NCBI RefSeq assembly: GCF_014851395.1
Contig: NW_024041262.1
Coordinates: 15,491,671-15,555,670, forward strand
Direction of reading: 5' to 3'
Length of the DNA: 64,000 bases
DNA from: Micropterus salmoides
Lineage: Eukaryota; Chordata; Actinopteri; Centrarchiformes; Centrarchidae
Both the position numbers and the translations under genes were made by a program. Shown here one piece after another: positions 11,267 through 23,815 of this stretch (positions within the stretch are counted from its first letter, which is position 1; each line of letters starts with the position of its first letter). The notes under the pieces are model-generated. The model was not told the origin of the DNA. It made no database searches and saw only the letters and a list, made by a program, of their open reading frames with translations.

Positions 11267-14200
11267 ATAAACCTGCTCTAGCTAAGTGTTTGTAATCCAA
11301 GTTGTTGAAGCAGCCAATCAGCTGTCACCTTCTCTGATGTGCTGGGAGGCTCCACAGGACCAGACAGCCCTGCACGCCACCTCTTTGGCTAAGTATTGTA
11401 CTATATTTGCCAATACAGGCTACTCAACCAATCCAACAGGCTTACTGAATATGAAAATCCATTAGATTATCACTAGGCAAATGAATAATACAATTTTTAT
11501 ACTGTTTTCTTTAAAAGTAAATTCAAATTAACTTTTAGTGATGTTACACATGAATCCTGATGTGCGATTTTGGTGTTGGGGAATTTTCTCACGCTTTATA
11601 CCAAATTCATATGGCATTATTCTAGCGTGTTATTACAGACCACTATTGGTATCAATAGTGTGAACATGACAGGTATTTCAAAGCTGTTTTAAAACACAGG
11701 TGACATACAAAAAAGCACTTACACCATGACATCAATTCAAACAAAGTGCAAAAAATGCATCCCACCTAAAGCTTTTATATCGACAACTTTGATGCAGTGG
11801 TCTCATGGAGGGGATGGGATTTCACGGTCAAACTAAAGGTTAGGCAGCCAGTATGCTACTACAGAAGTGCTTGTCGTATGGTCAAACAGTTTCGGAAATC
11901 CCCTTTCCCTACACCGTTCATCGGAGAAAAGGGGGCTGTGTGCAACCCTTTCTGTATTTTTCCGAAGCCATCACACCTACTTCACTTCACACCATGACTG
12001 GTCAGCTGCCTTGTGGTTGGGAACCACTGATTTTGATGATGGCTAGGTTTCAGTAGTGGAAGCCATACCACCATATATTATCCACATTACACAGAGAATT
12101 AAAAGTCCACTACATCTAGTAATCCAATGGAACAAAGCAGTATAAGCAGTATGGACAAAAAATCCTTTAATAAGGGAAGGACGCACACATTATGAATTAG
12201 ATTTGATGAGATTCTTGCAGCTGTCATCGTGTTTATGTGGAGGATTACATGAAGCCTTTGTGTGGTGATGCAAGAGGTGCAGGTGGTGACCACACGCAAA
12301 CTGTATGTCAAAATTTAACAAATGAATGGGGTGAGGTAGCAAAGCTCCTCTTCTGTACTTCAGAAGGTAAGACCTTGTTCTCAGCAATAGACTCAAAGAT
12401 TCGTCAGAAGGAGCGGGATGCGTTTCTGAGTGATCACTTCTAACATGTGTGGGGGTAAAACCTGCTTTATAGCTACTGTTCACAGAAGCGTAAAGCTTGG
12501 AAGCCTGTTATTAGTTACTAGTTAGTGTTTAATGTGAAAATTTACAAGTGTACTTTATTTTATTTATTGTGTTTTATGACTTTTAGTTTTTGAAGATCAA
12601 CTGAGTATGTTGTTAAGCACAAGAAATAATTCCTGATCCGTTCCCCAAGAGTCAACCACCACAAAACAATTCTCTACCTGTAAGAAACACTGGTAAACCA
12701 TAATTGGATTTAGTAGGATGTTCTCAATATCAAATAATAATTATCTTGCAAGTGCTATAACATAAAACAATGAATTACAAAACAGCATCTTTTCAATTGT
12801 GAAAATATTGCCACTATTTTGGTGAATGCAATTGCTTTGGTGAGGGAACAAGAAGCAATCTAAACATAGGCCACATTTTGGCACAAACTGTTTAATAATC
12901 AGAGAAACCCAGTGGCCATGCCCGTTTAAATACATCCCTGTCCTTGCACTTAATCTTCTTACAGCACAAACCGCGACACATTCACTTAAAGGTAGTTCTG
13001 TGCTCCGCATAAACACCGCTGAGGTAAACCACAGTCAGGAATGACTAAATGTAATCTCCTTCCCCCAGGTGGAGTCTCTTAAACTAAAGTGTCTTCTAGC
13101 ATATGGCCAGGCAGAAAGGCTGGATTTCCTGTCACATGAAAACATAATGGGCAATTTTAGTTTCATTTATGATGTTTTTACTGTTTAAGGACATGATAAT
13201 ACATGTTTTAGCTCATTTATTATAAACATTATACACTGTAAACCTAAAAGTAAACCAAAATGTTAATTTCTGAACGTGCACCATGCCTTTGTTTGATTGT
13301 CAAAGCTACAGTACCTTATCACTATAGTGTGTTTTAGTACTGTAAGTGCAGTTTTTTGTGTAAATTCTGCTCAGTAGCACAGTTTTGACAAAACACAAGG
13401 TTACATCGTGGTACAAGGTTATTTTCATAGCATGCAGAAATAAATGGAAATCAATAAATTTTTTGGAAACCAATGGCTTCTTGTAAGGAAGGAAATACAC
13501 AAAATATGTAACTGTTTGGCATTCTTTAAAATATTCTTGGGATGTATTTTACAGAAAATTGGCTAAAACATGCAAAAATACTGATCTGACCAGGTCACTT
13601 GGTATCATTTTTAGGGTTGGGCTGCCAACGGCTGATAGTCATCGACCACTGAGACCTCTACCGTCGTAACCTAACCTGGATTTCAAAAAGGTAAACGCCT
13701 ACCAAACCCAAAGCAAAATGCTACACCGATATTGAAGAAATACTTACTAATCGTTACATTGTTATTAAGGCTTTTTTTCACCATGTCTCGCCCTGCACAT
13801 TTAACTATTTCATGTTTCGGAAAAATAGAATATCCATCATTCATACATACAAATAAAAGTATAAAAGAATTGTCCATAGCAAGGTTTCACTGTGGACATC
13901 GCCTTCTGCAAATATGGTAGACCTCCCCAATCCATCTTTCACAACACGTATCCTTTCACTGAAAATATTACACAGATGATTCAATACCACATTTGCCTGC
14001 CATGTTTTTTTTTACCCAATGACAGGACATAAACACCTCCATTGTGGCTAAAACCCTTGATAAGCATCCAGCTAAAAAAGGAGCAATATATAAGTAAAGT
14101 AAAATACAGTAGGTAGACGGACAGAAACACAAGACAGAAGAAGATGGAAAATAAATTATAAGTAAAAATCAGGTTAGGACAAGTGGGAGAAGTGGGACAT

Positions 14201-14845
14201 TGGGGGGAAATTTGGAAGGACAGTTTTTTTTTTTTTTTTATCTGGAGGGAGGGACTGCGCTCCTACCAAGGGCAACAGCAATTGTGGGCATCTGTCATCA
14301 GCCATCTGGGAGAGCCCTAAGGCTGCTGTGGGGACCAAAGCAAATTTGACCTGTTCATGAATGACAGCAGTGTAATGGAACACTAAGAGTGCCTATAGTC
14401 ACATGCAAATAGAGGAAAAAAGCATGAAAAAATGGAAAATTCCTTGATTTTCAAAATTATAAAATGCTAAAAATCTAATAGGTAAATACAATGGATGCAA
14501 AAATATGCCACATCATTCAATACAAGACTTTCTATTTAATGCATAAATAATATTTATTTTTTTCACTGGGGTATATACAGTATATCTGTTCTGCGACACG
14601 TGCGTGCTAGTGGAAACAATAGAGAGAGCTGTAGGGCTTATATGCGCTGCACAGTGCCAGAAACAGTAATGAAGGCGATGAAAAGGACACAACGTCGTGA
14701 ACATTTGTCATAAATGGGGAGATGTTGTAGCGGCAGGCGAAAGCAGCAGAGCAGAGGAAAAGGTGAGCAGCAGCGAATAAAGGCTGCAGCTAAAGCTCCC
14801 GTATGTGTGTTTACCGATTACTGGAAAAGTGAAGGTGGTTGTCGC
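11265..14845. other. No gene seen
   Basis: A long AT-rich stretch without supportable exons. It includes a T run at about 14225-14239. ORFs are short, lack splice context and overlap on both strands. Confidence 0.4.
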
Positions 14846-14853
14846 GTTGTAGA

Positions 14854-15948
14854 TAGGGATGCACCAAACAAGTATTTTGCCTATTCTTTTTTTTTTTTAA
14901 CCATTGCATAAATTAAATAGTCAAAATGTGCATTTTACTCTGTTTCTCCCACAGGATTTGGAGAGACTATGGGGGGTGGGTCTGAGTCCCGAGAGGGTCC
15001 AGTAAAGTAAATTACATGTGTACATTTACTTTTAATGGACACATGTAATATGTTTTATACTTTCTGTGATTAATCTTATTTCTATAGTGTATAAACACTT
15101 TGAAAACCGTATGTTGTCCCGTGTATCCTCGTGCGTAATTCATCAAGTCCGACCCAATTTGATAAATAATGTTGCATGTGGTTCTCCTATCGCGCCACAT
15201 GAAGACTTCATAGCCTCTCTTCAGGTAGGACTCTCTGCAACACTTGTCTCTGAAAATTCTTGTAATGACAGTTTGTTTATTTTTGTATTTGGATTGTTGA
15301 TGTGTTTTATAAGGGAATTTATTATGGTTTTGGGAGGTTTGGTATATTTGAGTGTGTTTTTAGTTTGTTATATTTGGCTTATTTGAATTGTTTGGCCTTT
15401 ATATATTTATGAAATGTAAGGTTTGGATTTGGGATTAGTTGTTTTTTTTTTCCTGTAATTTACGCGCTATTGGCACTTGCCCAGGGACAGCAGATAGAAA
15501 TTAGCTTTTAGCTATTTCTGGAACAGTACATATATTGTGCATTGTCCCTATTAAATAAATACATAAATTGAATAAAATGACAGGATAAAGTCTCAAACCT
15601 GCCTGTCAGCTCGCACTGGTCCGTTTCAGTGGATTTACCATGCTCGAATTCATGTGTACCTCAGATTTAGATGCGGCTACCTTAATCGCCTTCTCATAAA
15701 CGAGTGACAGACTCAAAGCGGTACAGACCATTTTTTGCCTTTTCTAAGAAGTCAGCCACAGATTAAGTGGATGTGCTAGGAGACAATTCAGAACAGTGTC
15801 TGCAAACGGTGATTTTTGCGTCTTTCGCAGACATTTTAAAATGCTTCCACACATTCTGACATGTCAACGTAATTGTTCGGTAAAATGATGAATGAAACGA
15901 AAGTGCTTGTTTTGCTATTTTTGGCCAATTAATTTCTGTGCATCCCTA
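14854..15948. mobile_element. hAT-type non-autonomous element with perfect 8-bp target duplication
   Basis: The 1095-bp element has ends TAGGGATGCAC at 14854-14864 and its exact complement at 15938-15948. The eight flanking bases GTTGTAGA are identical on both sides (14846-14853 and 15949-15956). An 8-bp duplication with short inverted ends is the hallmark of hAT transposition. No hAT dimerisation or DDE domain is readable inside. The only longer frame (about 106 codons at 15066-15386) has no recognisable motif, so the copy is treated as non-autonomous. Confidence 0.85.
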
Positions 15949-16191
15949 GTTGTAGATGATTGTCTGGCTATTTGACAAAGCATTCCAGTACAATACATCC
16001 GCTCAATACAGCATCTTTGTATGTGTTTAATAGAAAGAGGATTGTCTGTGTTTTTGACGGTCGTGATTTCTTAATACCCTGGTATACCGTAATACTGTGA
16101 TACCTCCCAAGCCTAAGAGGAAGTGATGACATGAGACAGTCTTCCTAGCCAGAATCGTACAGGAAATGTCGAGTCTACGGTAGCCAGCAGG

Positions 16192-16507
16192 AGTTTTAGA
16201 CAGGTGTGAAAAAATGCTGTAAAGTAAGAATGCTTCAAAGATAGACATGTTAATAAATTATATCTACTAACAAAATACAAAGAGAATAAAAGAAGCAAAA
16301 TCAAATCAATATTTGGTGTGACCTTTGCCTTCAAAACAGCATCAATTCTTCTAGGTACACTTGCACATAGGTTTTGAAATAACTCGGCAGGTAGGTTGGC
16401 CGAAACACCTTGGCTACCCACAGTTGTTCTGTGGAATTAGGCAGCTTCAGTTGCTTCTCTCTCTTCATGTAATCCCAGGCGGACTTGTTCACGTTGAGAT
16501 CAGGGCT
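16192..16507 (-). mobile_element. Tc1-like element, left half (split copy)
   Basis: It starts GAGTTTTAGACAGGTGTGAA, close to the end of a common fish Tc1 family. It runs through AAATCAAATCAATATTTGGTGTGACC and a piece of transposase on the minus strand, to GTTGAGATCAGGGCT. The sequence that should follow resumes only at about 20793. An inner motif of this half (GCATCAATTCTTCTAGGTAC region) recurs inverted at 21265-21335, confirming that the two halves form one element. Confidence 0.85.
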
Positions 16508-16828
16508 TAAAGCAAGACATTTTTCTGTGCCTGAAATGCGTTCAGGGGTTACGACAAAGATGGAGGATAAGGGGCAGGAGCGTAAAAGCGCGTTGAAAAG
16601 CAGTGGGCATAGTGGCTTAGATTACGGGTGTGACAATACACTTAGCTCACAAGACATGAGGATTTATGATACTGGGTTCACAAGAACAAGACAATAAGAT
16701 AATTGTACACTGTTTTGATCAAATAAAATTGAATGTGGGGGGTCTGGACGTCCTCCCCCTGAAATTTTGAGCATTAAACACTTAATTTCCTGCATTCTGG
16801 TAAAATTCAATGCTTGAAGTGGAACAAG

Positions 16829-17166
16829 GGCTGGGTGATATGGCGAAAATGTTATCATGATAAAAAAATTCCTAGCATTGGATATAGATAATTATCACAA
16901 TAAATGTCAAATCACTCAAGTTTAAAGGCTGGTTTTTGCTCCCGAGTGAAGAAACCAGATGGTTAATTGTGGTTTTAAACTTTTCTTTCAGGTCAGAACA
17001 AACACTTGTTGCCAAAGGGCAGAACATTCAAAACAATTATGAGTAACATTAGGTCAAATCTGTTTTCAGTCCCTTTTCCTCAACAAAATAAATATCTAAA
17101 CAGAAAAATGAAGTGCTGATTTGTCTACGATTCAAATGAATTAAATTAAATTAAATGCCCCACCCT
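16829..17166. repeat. MITE-like fragment (GGGCTGGGTGATATGG end)
   Basis: It begins AGGGCTGGGTGATATGGCGA with TATCATGATAAA-type half-sites behind it. It may end at TGCCCCACCCTACT (about 17155-17168), an imperfect complement of the start. This type of end is common in non-autonomous DNA repeats of fish. The pairing is weak, so boundaries are approximate. Confidence 0.4.
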
Positions 17167-17908
17167 ACTGGTACTCCTCATTTACATGTTGCCTTGTGTT
17201 TCGGCTTGTATCAGGGCTAATGTTAGGGTATTCATTATAATTTCAGATAATACCCTAGTTTATACATCTTACCACTAGTATAATATTAATTCCAGGACAG
17301 CAGTTTCATTTGTGTGGGCTGTTTCCATTCATTTAATCCGTGTAATAAAAATTATCTACATGGTCGTCAGTTTCAAATTAGTTAATTCTAAGTACTACTA
17401 ACTCTTCAATAATTATTCATCCAGAACAATGACTTCAACATTTCTAAAGTTTGCTGTAGCGCATCAAACTTTTAGATTAGCAGGCAGGCGAGAACGGAAA
17501 CACGTGAGAGTTACATAATGCCCAGAGAACCTGACAAGGAGAGGGCAGGTGCTGGTACGCAAGAAAAGTCCGGTACTGGTACCGCCGGTGAGCCATTTGC
17601 ATTGCCAATAATCAAAACTGACACTGCTTACCCAAGAAGCCGTAGCCTATCGATGGATTATATTCCGACAAAACTGTCCATGACATGTTGGCAAAGGTCC
17701 AGATGATCCAAAAGTAAAACATTTAGTCCAAAATGCATTTTTATATCAATAAATACACACGGACTGCTGCTACATCGTTTAACTACCGCTAGCATGTAAA
17801 CAAAAAAGCCGGTACACCTTTTGAATGACACCTTAATTGACCCAATAGAAACTTCGATGCCCTGTCCAGGGCCTACAATAGCCAATAGAACAATACAACA
17901 GAACCAAG

Positions 17909-20670
17909 ATGGCGCCGCAGACGGCCGCCTCGGGATTATGCTCCATAGTGCTTTTCGTGTTTTTGTTTATTAACGCTGTTTTCTGCTGTCCCTCTCTGGC
18001 AACTTTTACCAGAGAAGAGCTCTTAAACATTGGACTTATAACTGCTCATACTATTCCACCGCTCTTTATTGACCCTGGAACTTTCCCAGAGTTACTAGTT
18101 GGAGGAGCGGCAGCTCTGTTTGGGATCCTTCGGAAACGGCGCAGTAGTGCGCTCCCATCAATCCACCTGGCGAATGCCCGCTCTCTGGCCAACAAAATGG
18201 ACGAACTACTGCTCCTCAACAGAACTAACTCGGACTTCTGCAGAACTGCTGCCCTCTGTTTCACCGAATCCTGGCTCACCGACCGATCCCGGACAGCGCA
18301 CTTCCTCTACCGGGATTTAATCTCATCCGCACGGATCGCGAAAGAGAGCTCACGGGAAAAACACGGGGAGGCAGACTCTGTTTCTATATTAACGAATGTT
18401 GGTGCAAAACATGTGACAGTGTTGAAGAAATCATGCAGCCCTGACCTAGAGACATTATTTATAAACTGTAAACCGTTTTATTCACCGCGGGAGTTTTCCT
18501 CGTTTGTTCTGGTCGCTGTTTACATTCCACCTCAGGCTTGTGTTAGTGAGACGTTAATACACCTGGCCGACCAGATAACTAACGTGGAGAAAAAACACCC
18601 AGACTCCCTGCTCATTGTTCTTGGGGACTTTAACAAAGCAAACCTCAGTCATGAACTTCCAAACTACAGACAGCATATTAAGTGTCCCACCAGGGACACT
18701 AACACACTGGACCACTGCTACACAACATTAAAGGACGCCTATCGCTCTGTTCCCCGTGCAGCCTTGGGACTCTCTGATCACTGTCTGGTTCATCTTATCC
18801 CGACACACAGACAAAAACTGAAATCTGCTAAACCTGTTGTAAAGATGGACCAACGAGTCAAAGACGAACTAACTGACACTGTGACATCCATCTTTGTGAG
18901 GACATGTGTGCCGACTAAAACCTTCCGCACATACAACAACCAAAAACCCTTCAGAAGTGGGAACAGAGTCCTGTACAACCAGGCCAGGAACACTGACTAA
19001 AGAGTGCAAGGCGTGCAAAGAGATGCTACGCTGAAAAGCTAAATAACAGCTTTGCAGACAACGACCCTGCGTCAGTGTGGAGAAGCCTACGGACACTCAC
19101 AAACTACAAGAGACCATCCCCCAACACGGCTTGTACTCAACGACTGGCAGACAATCTGAATGGTTTCTACTGTAGGTCTGAAAAGCCCAGAGTAACACCT
19201 CTCCCCCACTCCAACGCCATCTTCAAACAGTCACCTCATCCCCCTCTGACCTCTCACCTGCACTCAAGATCTGTGAAGAGGACGTGAGCCACCTCTTCCA
19301 AAGGCAGAAGATCAGGAAGGCTCCTGGCCCCAACGGTGTGTCTCCATCCTGCCTGAAAATCTGTGCAGACCAGCTGGCCCCCATCTTCACTCAGATCTTC
19401 AACAAATCACTGGAGCTGTGTGAAGTTCCCTCCTGCTTCAAACGCTCCACAGTCATCCCGGTCCCAAAAAAACCCTCCATCTCTGGATTAAATGACTACA
19501 GGCCCGTCGCCCTGACATCTGTAGTCATGAAGTCCTTTGAAAGACTGGTGTTGGCCCACCTGAAGGACATTACAGGCCCCCTGCTGGACCCCCTGCAGTT
19601 TGCCTACAGGGTGAGTGAATGATGCTGTCAACTTGGGTCAAAACTGTGGAGATGATTGAGAACTTCAGGAGGAGCCCCCCCCACTCTGCCCCCCATCACC
19701 ATACTCAGCCCTGTGTCTGCTGTGGAATCCTTCAGGTTTCTGGGTTACACTATATCACAGGACCTGAAGTGGGAGGGCAACACTGACACCATCATCAAGA
19801 AGGCCCAGCAGAGGACGTACTTCCTGCGTCAGCTCAGGAAGCTCAACCTGCCTAAGGACCTGCTGATCCAGTTCTCCACAGCCATCATCCAGTCTGTTCT
19901 CTGCACCTCCATCACTGTCTGGTTTGGATCAGCCACAAAAAGGGCAGGGACAGACTACAATCAGGACTGCAGAAAAGATCATCGGTGCCAACCTGCCCTC
20001 CATTCAGGACTTATACATTTCCAGAGTCAGGAAACGGGCAGGAAACATCACTGCAGATCCATCTCACCCCGGACACAACCTGTTGCAGCTCCTCCCCTCC
20101 GGTAGGTGCTACAGAGCACTGTACGCCAAAACCAACAGACACATAAGAAGTTTCTTCCCACAAGCCATCACTCTGATGAACAGCTGATTTCTGACTCACA
20201 GTGTCAGGAACAATTCCTGTGCAATAACCCAGTAACTCTGTCTCTAATCAGCCACCTGTTTACTGGTTTACTGGCACTTATTATTTACTTATTCACCATT
20301 CTCTATTTCAGTGCCTACCTCAGGTCATAGGTCTTGTTTATTTTTTCCAGCATCCTTTGCACTATGCTCCATCAAACTGTGTACATTTATGTGTACCTGT
20401 ATATCATATCCACCTTCAACATGTACATAATGAGAATAATAGTTTACTCTTGCATCACTGCACTATTTGTCAATATGTCTATATTGTTTAGTTCATAGTG
20501 TGTATATTAGTGTTGTCTATATTGTAGTTTGTGTCTGATTTTATTTTATTATTATTTTATTATTGTGTTATGGTATTTTTGTACGAGTAAGCACATCATG
20601 AGCAATGTACAATCCTGAGTCAAATTCCTCGTATGTGTACACATACCTGGCAATAAAGCTGATTCTGATA
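17909..20670 (+). mobile_element. L2-type non-LTR retrotransposon (LINE), internally deleted
   Basis: The copy opens with an ATG frame (17909-19000). This frame carries an apurinic-type endonuclease domain: LANARSLANKMDEL, CFTESWLTD, VAVYIPP, LIVLGDFNKANLS, LDHCYTT and LGLSDHCLVHL, in the usual order. The reverse transcriptase follows in pieces: KAPGPNGVSPSCLK, VIPVPKKP, GLNDYRPVALTSVVMKSFER and LLDPLQFAYR (19305-19612). A deletion then removes the catalytic core, including the YADD/FADD motif. The C-terminal part (SFRFLGYTISQDLKW, RQLRKLNLPKDLL, CTSITVWFGSA) resumes at 19725-19950. The 3' end, about 20610-20670, reads GGCAATAAAGCTGATTCTGA, the usual tail of this fish family. At least three internal deletions make it inactive. 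Confidence 0.9.
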
Positions 20671-20792
20671 AGTGACCACGTAGTCAGGAAGTGCCAGTCA
20701 CCTTTCTTTTGTGCAGATACAGATTGTGCTGAGGACTGGCGCTTACACACACACAATTCCGGTGCTGTGCCGGAGAACTTTAAGCCCTGCAG

Positions 20793-21402
20793 CCCTTCCA
20801 GGACTCCTTTTTCTTCTTCACACTGAAGAGAGTTCTAAATGACTTTCGCTGTGTGTTTGGGTCATTGTCATGCTGCACAATAAATTTGGGGCCAATAAGA
20901 TGCTTCCCTGATGGTAATTGGCATGATGAATAAGTACCTGTCTGTACTTCCCATTATTGAGAAGAAAATTTATTCTGACCAAATCCCTAAATCCGGTTGC
21001 AGAAATGCAGCCCCAAACTTGCAATGAACCTCCATCATGCTTCACTGTTGCCTGCAGACACTCATTTTTGTACCACTCTCCAGCCCTTCTGCAAACAACC
21101 TGCCTTCTGCTGCAGCAAAATATTTCAAATATTGACTTATCAGTCCAGAGCACATGCCTTCACTTTTCTGCACCCCAGTTCCTGTAGTTGAGGTGGTTTA
21201 CCTTGTTTCATCTTGTTTCATCAAGCATCTGATGATATGCCTACAAAATCCCTGACTTCTTGCAAGTATACCAAGAACTGATGCTGTTTTGAAGGCAAAG
21301 TGTGCTCACACCAAATACTGATTTGATTTAGGCATGTCTATGTTTGAAGGCATCCTTACTTTAAAGCATTTTTTCCAAACCTAGCCTAAAACTCTTGCAA
21401 TC
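20793..21402 (-). mobile_element. Tc1-like element, right half (split copy)
   Basis: The minus strand encodes a transposase fragment (21153-20818) with LWTDKSIFEIF (first catalytic D region) and GGSLQVWGCISATGF. The second acidic motif is degraded (CSMTMTQTHSE). Beyond it, TGCAAGTATACCAAGAACTG through CACCAAATACTGATTTGATT (21262-21333) is the inverted counterpart of the left half. The terminal sequence CCTAAAACTCTTGCAA ends near 21402. Internal sequence beyond about 21185 is shortened. Inactive. Confidence 0.85.
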
Positions 21403-22244
21403 CAAAGTCATTTTGTGCTAAATAAATAAGCTTTTGATGACCAACCTTGACAAAGCAACTAACATGTCAGCATATGCTTTAAGTTAACTAAATATGGCCA
21501 GTTTCAAAGATCTTCCAGACAGGCTGAGGGACATGAAAATGTGGTGAGGGAGTGCTGATTATAACAAAATGGATTAGTTGAGACAACTGTGCTGTTCTCC
21601 TTCTCTGACAGGGAGATGTGGGCTGTTGAAGGGATCGGCCTGTAGTCAGCTTGACCTAAATTATCTTTAATAGTTTTAGATAAATTAATGTGAGAATTCA
21701 TACAGTATGTGGTGTAAGTTGGTGAAAAACCAAGCTATTATTATTTACCATGCCATCCATCCTGTGTATGACAAGGAAATAAACATACTGGCTGCTTGGA
21801 GAATTCAGCAGATGTTATATTATATCTTCAAGATTAAATGTAAAGCATCCTAAGGAACATTTTGGTAGACAGTAATGGATTGGAAACCTCACTGTGATTT
21901 ATTCAACATCATATTTGATTTGACTTGCTTAGCATTGCTGCCAAGAACAGACATTTCTTTTACTGAGTAACTTCCCTTCTTAAAAACATGCACGTACAAG
22001 GCTAGGAGTGTAGCTGACTCAACAACTAGGCAAATCTCTAATGTTTCTCTAATTGAGTGCTTTTCAAAATACAAAATGTGTCGGATAGGTATGAAAATGT
22101 ATTCCCTGTTATTTCAGACCTGGTTGCTGAGCCAAATTTAAACTGTTTACAGATTTGTTCTTCTTAGGTGCAGTATAATCACATTGCACTTTGTTCACTC
22201 ACTGTACATTTGTACTATATACTATTATATTGTAAAAAAATATG
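21403..22244. other. No gene seen
   Basis: AT-rich sequence without supportable features. Confidence 0.4.
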
Positions 22245-22510
22245 GTAAATGGACTATACTTATACTGTGCCTTTCAAGTCTTCTGACCCCATTCACACAC
22301 TGAGTCTACCATGCAAGGTGTCAACTGCTCATCTAATCATTTAAAGAAAGTTATCATTCACACACACTCACACTGATGGCACAGCCTTTGGGAGCAATTT
22401 GAGGTTCGGTATCTTGCCCAAAGACACATGCGGACTGGAGGAAGCTGGGGATCAAACCACTGATCTTCCAATTAGCGGGACACCCGCTTTACCTCCAAGC
22501 CAAAGCTGTA
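22245..22510 (-). repeat. SINE-like repeat with tRNA-like head on the minus strand
   Basis: Read on the minus strand, the right end has an A-box-like TGGCTTGGAGGTAAAGCGGG and a B-box-like GTGGTTTGATCCCC about 20 bases further on. The repeat then runs through ...CTTGGGCAAGATACC to the left end at AAATGGACTATACTT. The same layout occurs at 41732-41976. The sequence is a diverged copy of a common fish repeat and not a functional tRNA gene. Confidence 0.65.
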
Positions 22511-23718
22511 TAGGTTACAGCCTCTTTTAGGACAATGATGTGTTTTTACGTACATAGATTGTTTTAGGAGTGTTTTTGTCATTTCAGATCTCCTAGTTGT
22601 AGGTGGAGCTCTCGTCTTTGTCTGTGTCTATCAACTGCTTTTTGTTTGTTGCCTGACAAAGACCTTGAAGGTCGAAATGTCTCCTCATAAAATTTTTGGA
22701 GCTTGAAATATTCAATATGTAGACCAGCTAATTTTTTGTCTTTGTCATATACTCGTACTCACAGTTGAGTGTGCACACTATTCACATTCTTTGCAATAGA
22801 CCTGTGTTGTGTTGGAGCTCTACATCTCAAATGACTTTCAGAAGTATCTTTTTGGAACAAAAGCAGAGTCAAGTGCTGTTTATGGCGTCAAAGGTTTCAG
22901 TTTCTTCCCAGGCTCTATCTGCTGTCTGGCTGAACAACTCCATCTCCTAAAGTATATCTTGTTTATAGATGTTCCACCTTTAACTTATAACTACTCCAGA
23001 CATCAGTTTACCAAATGTCTATTTTGGAACTATTAAGGTAGTGGGTTGTTGGGTCGATTATTACACTCAATAATTCAAATTCTGAAAAAAACTTTGAATT
23101 CAGACTTCAATGATAACATCCCTTGGAGCTATCTGAGGAATTTCAGCCACGGACTCTACTGCAACAGACACATGGGTGTGAACACATGCTTACATTTGGA
23201 GGGGACCCCAGGGCAGAGCAGGGTAAAGCCACTTTCTGCTTGTTTTCCCTATGGGCTTTGTGCTCCTGACAGCTCTCAGATCAGTAACAGCATGACACCG
23301 ATAATACAGACTGAACCTGGGACTTTTGACATCTCACCTTATCTAAATATGCCTCCGGCTGTGAGTTAATTTTTAGCCTTGGCTCCAACTTACATTCTCA
23401 CAGTTGCTAGAACTAGAAATGCTAAATATGTTTATGCTAACTGATGGCAAGCCAAGTAGAAAATCCTTCCATTTGGAGGGCAAACGTATGCTTTCCATGT
23501 GGAGTGAGCAAGAGGTGGGATGAGGAAAGCATGGAGGCAGGGATGACTAAAGAGGATGACTAAGAGATGTGTTCAGGGTGGTTTTCCATGTCAGTTGTCT
23601 AGCCCATGTCTAGCACATCGCTTGATAAATATAGATTGTGGAATTAGTAGTGAGACCCTTCTGTAACTGCTCTTTATAAATGGCATCAAGGGAGCAAAGA
23701 ATAAGTGATCGATTATAT

Positions 23719-23723
<5 letters not shown>
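22511..23723. other. No gene seen
   Basis: No exon or repeat boundary can be supported. Confidence 0.4.
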
Positions 23724-23775
<52 letters not shown>

Positions 23776-23815
23776 TATACATACATACATACACACATTT
23801 TTTTTTTTTTTTTTT
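23724..23815. repeat. Compound microsatellite (TA)n-(CA)n-(CATA)n-T run
   Basis: About 16 TA units are followed by ACACATATACACAC-type and CATACATA units and a T run at about 23798-23815. ORFs crossing it are artefacts. Confidence 0.95.

Larger units (their letters stand above)
16501..20789. mobile_element. Nested insertion inside the Tc1-like element
   Basis: About 4.29 kb separates the two halves of the Tc1-like element. The insertion begins and ends with an inverted pair: CAGGGCTTAAAG at 16501-16512 and its exact complement at 20778-20789. This resembles hAT ends. However, CAGGGCT also belongs to the host Tc1 sequence as I remember it, and no 8-bp duplication is visible, so the mechanism is open. 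The insertion contains an L2 LINE (17909-20670) and about 1.4 kb of other sequence. Confidence 0.6.
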
